Shown here one piece after another: positions 7,867 to 11,862 of a stretch of DNA of 11,862 nt. The stretch covers positions 1 through 11,862 of the forward strand of contig JADHZB010000815.1 of NCBI GenBank assembly GCA_015657535.1. Direction: 5' to 3'. The first letter of the stretch is position 1; the number at the start of each line of letters is the position of its first letter. The stretch comes from Nephromyces sp. MM_2019 (lineage: Eukaryota; Apicomplexa; Aconoidasida; Nephromycida). The position numbers and the translations under genes are program-made. Under the pieces are notes generated by a model. It saw nothing but the letters and a program-made list of their open reading frames with translations. It had not been told where the DNA came from and did not search any database.

Positions 7867-7960
7867 TTTTATTTTTATATTTATATAACTCTTAAGTTGA
7901 ATAATAATCAGGTCTACAACGTCATATATATATATTTATATATACTATCGAATATTCTCC
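7401..7960. repeat. Cluster of (TA)n microsatellites
   Basis: Pure TA tracts lie at 7438-7457, 7497-7513 and 7835-7862, with a further short one near 7924. CACAC-rich DNA separates them. No coding frame. Confidence 0.75.
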
Positions 7961-8938
7961 CTTACACGCACACAAACACAGACAAATTTTAGCCATTCCA
8001 AGCCTGATACGAATGCGCTCAAATACTCCCACTCAAAAAGGTTATATACACTACTTAAATGTGTGAAATTGTAGTACAATTATCTACATTGACCAATTAT
8101 TGTAATAGATACATACCTTATTTTTAAAGTATTCTAAAGTGGAATTGATATCGTATAAACATCACATATATATACACACAAATACACACACACGCACAAA
8201 TACACACAATTAACAGTACAATTATTTCTATAATCAAATGTATTTAAGATACAGTACTTAAATATGTAAACATTTATATATTTATATATACATATATATA
8301 TTTAGATGTCACTCATATATATAACACACATTTTACACACATAAAGAGAAGGCCTCACATATATCCACAAATTTATGAGCCCTTTGATAGTACACATCTA
8401 CTAGAGTTTATTTTTAAGTAAAAATTAAAAAGATCAGATCTCATACACACGCATGAAAAGTCACACACATATATCTTTAATACTTATTTAAACAGAATAC
8501 ACACATTGTATACATTACATTTTGACAACTATAGACTTTTTAGTTTGAATAACTTTTGTTATTTACTCGTATTATTATTTTTCAAGGTAATTTATACTCA
8601 AACTTGTAATTAATTATATGATTTGACCCATATATAGCTATTTATTTAAATACATATGATACAACATAGTAACACCCTTTTTAAAATTGGAGATACACTC
8701 AAACCTTTGACTCCTAAAACATCTATAAATCATTATAGCCCTTACACACACATAATTTCACTGAAAAAACATACAAATACATATATTAGACATATATATT
8801 CGTTTATACACACCAAATTTTAAATACACATACATACACTCCCCTATACATACACATACCCATAAACTCCCCTATATATATATATACTTCCTTATACACA
8901 CTTTCAATTCCATCATCACCCCATTTCCCTCAATATAA
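7961..8938. other. Non-coding spacer leading to the right-hand gene
   Basis: Plus-strand CACAC tracts and short TATATA runs continue, including 8873-8886. Frames are short. The density of CACAC and CATACAC words increases from about 8820 toward the downstream gene. No exon with good splice signals was recognised. Confidence 0.45.
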
Positions 8939-9055
8939 TCACACACACTTATAACTATACACACACACATATACACATACATACTCACACATACACATAC
9001 ACACACACGTATATATATATACACACACACACATTTTAAAAAATCTAAAGAGGCT
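8939..9055 (+). promoter_or_regulatory. Immediate upstream region of the low-complexity gene
   Basis: The frame of the downstream gene is open from 8939 (after TAA 8936-8938) but has no Met before 9056. The stretch is tandem CACAC/CATACAC DNA, a TA run (9010-9020) and (AC)n (9020-9032), followed by an A-rich leader. It is best read as 5' leader or promoter, although translated Thr-His codons from an upstream exon cannot be excluded. Confidence 0.35.
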
Positions 9056-11862
9056 ATGAGTGATGCGGATAGTCCTCCCATTTGGGGGGGAAATCCAGGG
9101 GCCCCTCAAACACCCCCTTCTTCAATAAACTCAAGTATAAGCCCAGACACTATACCTCCTACACACGTCCCTGTACCCGTTCAAATGTACAATTCACCCT
9201 ATTATCCACCCTATATGATACACACACCATCTACAACATTCCCACACAACACACCTGTACAATACCCTATGGGTGTATATATGGGGTTTGTTTCACCTAT
9301 GGATTATCAAGTAATGGGCCCCTGGTCACAACCCATAAATTATATGCAATATCAAGGTCAAAATATGTATAATTCAACTTATAATAATATAAGTACATCT
9401 ACACACACACACAATCAACCGACGACAATGTTGTCAAGCCATAGTAATTTTACACACAATCAACAAAATATGGTAACCCACAACAATAATTATACAGCTA
9501 TCCAAACCAATATGGCAAGTCATAATGGTTACACACATGGCTCACAACAGCCTACGAATATAGCAAATAATAATATGAATTATTTACACACACAACATCC
9601 AAATAATAACAACCATTACACTCACAATCAACAGAATATAAACAACACTAGTAATAACTCTGTTGACTCATACACAACCTATAACTCTACTTCAACACCT
9701 ACAAATTGGTATAGAGATAATCAATCTAATATGTATAATAATTTTGAACAGGTTGACAATAATCAACAACTACAGCCTTATATTTATTCACACACAGGTA
9801 ATCATCCAACATCCCATGAAAATACAACATCTTCCTTAAACACATCTTACTCAGCACTCTCTGATTCAACCCTAAATAATAACACGAACCACACATACAC
9901 ACAAAACAACACGGCCTTACCTTATGCATACAAAGCTATGAACACACATTATTATATGTACAACAATGATAATCACAATATAAACAATCCCTATGCTTCA
10001 CACACAACACCCAATTACCCTACACACTATAAAGATATACCCCCTAACACTAACTATTATGATATGATGGGTAACCCACCCAATAATGGAAATTTTTACA
10101 CACAAAATCCACACGATATGGTAAATTATGGTATAAATACACCATCTCAAACCAATTATCAAAACACTCATAATAATAAGGAGTATAAAACTCATAAGAA
10201 CAACAAGAATAATAATAATAAGAAACCCTATAATAAGGATAATCAGACAAATGACACACACACACACACACATAAAGGTGGTTACAAGAGGCCAAATGGT
10301 CAACAACAACAATCTCAACAAAATTTTCGTACATCTCAAAACAACAAGTACACACAAGATAACCCTAATCAAACACAAACAAATGATCTTACACACACAC
10401 AAGATAAGGATGATAAAACAGTACTAACCACCACTGAAACGTCAATTGAACCCGATACCAATACACACGACTCCTATGACAAATTGACCAAACCACACAC
10501 ACAATCTAATAGCACAAACACACCTATATTTAGTACACAGGAATCTACACACACACACTCTGAATCACAGGCCCACGAAAATAACTCACAAAAGAATGAA
10601 AAATCGGGCAAATTTTCCAAGAATTTTACACACACACCCATGAGGTACCAAACACCCCAAAATATCGGAAATAAGTCAAATGATGATCGAAACACTTATC
10701 GGGAAACACACATACACTCCAATACCACAAATCCACACACACACGTAAATAATAACATTTTAAATTCTCAAAATCAACGTGCAAAAACACCCAATCCTTC
10801 CACATATTCATCAAACTCATATATGCACGCACATAATACATCTGCACATACACCTAAACCATCCTCACACACTTCAAATCACCACACACACACAAACAAT
10901 ACATATATGAATATGACAAAAAAGAATAGATACCAACCCCCACCACCACCCCCACCCCCACCTCCCCCTCCTTCAAATGATATACACACACCCAACTCTT
11001 GTAAATCAGCTACTTCATACACACACAATCCATATATGCACACCTCTTACGCACACACTGTAAACACACATACTCATATGGATGAAGCAACATCACCCTC
11101 TTCAACTACTACCATAAACAGTAAGAGTGGTAGTAATAGTACTAACACGGGCTTCTCTACACACACACCTACACATGACAATATGCCCACCCCACAAAAT
11201 ACACACACAAAATCATCAAAGAAAAACAAGCCTTACACACAACAAAAAACTGGTGCTAATGAAAAAATTATCAACCCATCATCAACATCTGATGTGTATA
11301 ACAAGGATGAAGTAGATACACATTACACATCCCAACTCGATAATGAAGCACTAAACAATTTTACACACACAGAAAATAATAATCCTCATGCTACACACAC
11401 ATCTGAAACATCTACAAAAGAAATTAATAATACAATGCAGCTTAATACATCATCGAATTTATACACACCAGAGCAACCATCAACAAATACACACACAGAA
11501 AACACACCCAATAGCTCATACACGAAAGAAAATAAGGTTACACCCCCCTCAGAAAATACACAATCTACATACACACAATCTACAGACACACGATCCGTAC
11601 AAACTACCCACACACAATCCCTACAATCTGAACAACCTACACACACCCAACCCACACAACCCGCACAACCTACACACACTCAATCCGCACAACCTACACA
11701 CACTCAATCCGCACAACCTACACAACCTGCACAACCTACACACACTCAAACTGCACAACCTACACACACTCAAACTGCACAACCTACACACACTCAAACT
11801 GCACAACCTACACACACTCAAACTGCACAGCCTACACAACCTACACACACTCAAACTGCACA
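9056..11862 (+). CDS. Large Asn/Thr/His/Gln/Pro-rich low-complexity protein, 3' end outside window
   Basis: One frame stays open for 935 codons from ATG 9056 to the last base, with no stop and no intron needed. Such a run is very improbable by chance in DNA this A+T-rich, so it is coding despite its composition. ATG is the first Met after TAA 8936; a purine stands at -3. Layout: Pro/Tyr/Met-rich N-terminus (1-110, for example YYPPYM at 49-54); Asn/Gln/Thr/His-rich tract (110-370); Lys/Asn-rich segment with THTHTH (about 373-415) and QQQQSQQ (416-422); mixed polar region; 12 prolines (628-639); a second Lys cluster (about 719-727); Ser/Thr/Glu region; octapeptide array from residue 860. There is no signal peptide or membrane helix, and I saw one Cys (649). 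Composition resembles disordered RNA-granule or prion-like proteins; a folded domain may lie beyond the window. I do not recognise the family. A G7 run (9084-9090) near the start merits base checking. Confidence 0.85.
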   Translation, partial: MSDADSPPIWGGNPGAPQTPPSSINSSISPDTIPPTHVPVPVQMYNSPYYPPYMIHTPSTTFPHNTPVQYPMGVYMGFVSPMDYQVMGPWSQPINYMQYQGQNMYNSTYNNISTSTHTHNQPTTMLSSHSNFTHNQQNMVTHNNNYTAIQTNMASHNGYTHGSQQPTNIANNNMNYLHTQHPNNNNHYTHNQQNINNTSNNSVDSYTTYNSTSTPTNWYRDNQSNMYNNFEQVDNNQQLQPYIYSHTGNHPTSHENTTSSLNTSYSALSDSTLNNNTNHTYTQNNTALPYAYKAMNTHYYMYNNDNHNINNPYASHTTPNYPTHYKDIPPNTNYYDMMGNPPNNGNFYTQNPHDMVNYGINTPSQTNYQNTHNNKEYKTHKNNKNNNNKKPYNKDNQTNDTHTHTHKGGYKRPNGQQQQSQQNFRTSQNNKYTQDNPNQTQTNDLTHTQDKDDKTVLTTTETSIEPDTNTHDSYDKLTKPHTQSNSTNTPIFSTQESTHTHSESQAHENNSQKNEKSGKFSKNFTHTPMRYQTPQNIGNKSNDDRNTYRETHIHSNTTNPHTHVNNNILNSQNQRAKTPNPSTYSSNSYMHAHNTSAHTPKPSSHTSNHHTHTNNTYMNMTKKNRYQPPPPPPPPPPPPSNDIHTPNSCKSATSYTHNPYMHTSYAHTVNTHTHMDEATSPSSTTTINSKSGSNSTNTGFSTHTPTHDNMPTPQNTHTKSSKKNKPYTQQKTGANEKIINPSSTSDVYNKDEVDTHYTSQLDNEALNNFTHTENNNPHATHTSETSTKEINNTMQLNTSSNLYTPEQPSTNTHTENTPNSSYTKENKVTPPSENTQSTYTQSTDTRSVQTTHTQSLQSEQPTHTQPTQPAQPTHTQSAQPTHTQSAQPTQPAQPTHTQTAQPTHTQTAQPTHTQTAQPTHTQTAQPTQPTHTQTA
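10937..10972 (+). repeat. Polyproline run (12 Pro codons)
   Basis: Twelve consecutive CCN codons, with mixed third bases, encode P628-P639. Mixed codons argue that the peptide rather than a DNA repeat is maintained. Such runs bind profilin, SH3, WW or EVH1-type domains in other proteins; no partner can be inferred here. Confidence 0.9.
11633..11862 (+). repeat. In-frame 24-bp tandem array encoding QPTHTQ(P/S/T)(T/A), interspersed with QPA/QPT
   Basis: Units in order: QPTHTQPT (11633), QPA (11657), QPTHTQSA (11666, 11690), QPT (11714), QPA (11723), QPTHTQTA (11732, 11756, 11780, 11804), QPT (11828), QPTHTQTA (11837), then the window ends. All unit lengths (24 or 9 bp) are multiples of three, so the frame is kept. 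The four units from 11732 are identical at DNA level, which points to recent expansion. The array may continue beyond the window. Confidence 0.92.

Noticed and set aside
9082..9372. A 96-codon plus-strand frame beginning just after the main ATG
   Set aside because: It overlaps the start of the 935-codon gene in another frame, lacks an ATG and ends early.
9998..10853. Several minus-strand frames of 70-134 codons opposite the low-complexity gene
   Set aside because: The CA-rich sense strand rarely produces antisense stops. The sense frame is open for 935 codons, while these are short, overlapping and Cys/Val/Leu-rich.
11386..11854. Cys-rich minus-strand frames with an SVCRLC-like repeat
   Set aside because: They are shadows of the in-frame QPTHTQTA array on the plus strand.
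11633..11862. Possible membership of the right-hand protein in the Theileria SVSP family because of its Gln/Pro-rich repeats
   Set aside because: That family has an N-terminal signal peptide and FAINT domains. Neither is visible here, and the N-terminus is polar.

Overview
The window looks like nuclear DNA of a small-genome, intron-containing eukaryote. It is A+T-rich, has spliceosomal introns (GTATG/GTAAG donors, a CTAAC branch-like motif, pyrimidine-rich or TACAG acceptors), uses the standard stops, and carries abundant (CA)n and (TA)n tracts. An apicomplexan piroplasm (Theileria/Cytauxzoon-like) fits best. This is inferred from intron style, low-complexity protein composition and base composition, because no marker gene fixes the species.

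Two coding loci are well supported, transcribed away from each other. On the left, minus strand, is the 5' part of a spliced gene. Four exons (1270-1170, 1106-998, 712-521, 252-129) join in consistent phase to about 175 residues resembling the N-terminal TPR region of anaphase-promoting complex subunit 8 (Cdc23). The gene leaves the window at base 1. On the right, plus strand, an uninterrupted reading frame runs from ATG 9056 to the last base (935 codons, no stop). It encodes a large Asn/Thr/His/Gln/Ser/Pro-rich low-complexity protein with many Thr-His runs, a 12-proline run and a terminal array of QPTHTQTA-type octapeptides. I cannot name it.

The roughly 7.8 kb between the two starts holds no gene I can support firmly. 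From the left it contains a GTATCA-rich putative promoter; weak minus-strand exon candidates (1499-1714 and 1743-2000, the latter carrying a 12-bp minisatellite and one in-frame stop); an A+T-rich stretch; a weak plus-strand ORF (3691-3885) at the switch point; degenerate CTACA/TTAGCTA repeats (about 4430-5100); dense (CA)n DNA (5341-6160); (TA)n tracts; and CA-rich DNA up to the right-hand gene.

The most striking large-scale signal is strand polarity. Left of about 3720 the plus strand mostly carries TGTGT tracts. Right of about 3818 it carries CACAC tracts almost exclusively, continuing through the spacer and into the right-hand gene. CACAC therefore tends to lie on the sense strand of both flanking genes, and the polarity flips within about 100 bp, where a short perfect hairpin also sits. 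Transcription-linked or replication-linked strand asymmetry, or arrays of CACAC-binding sites, would each explain it.
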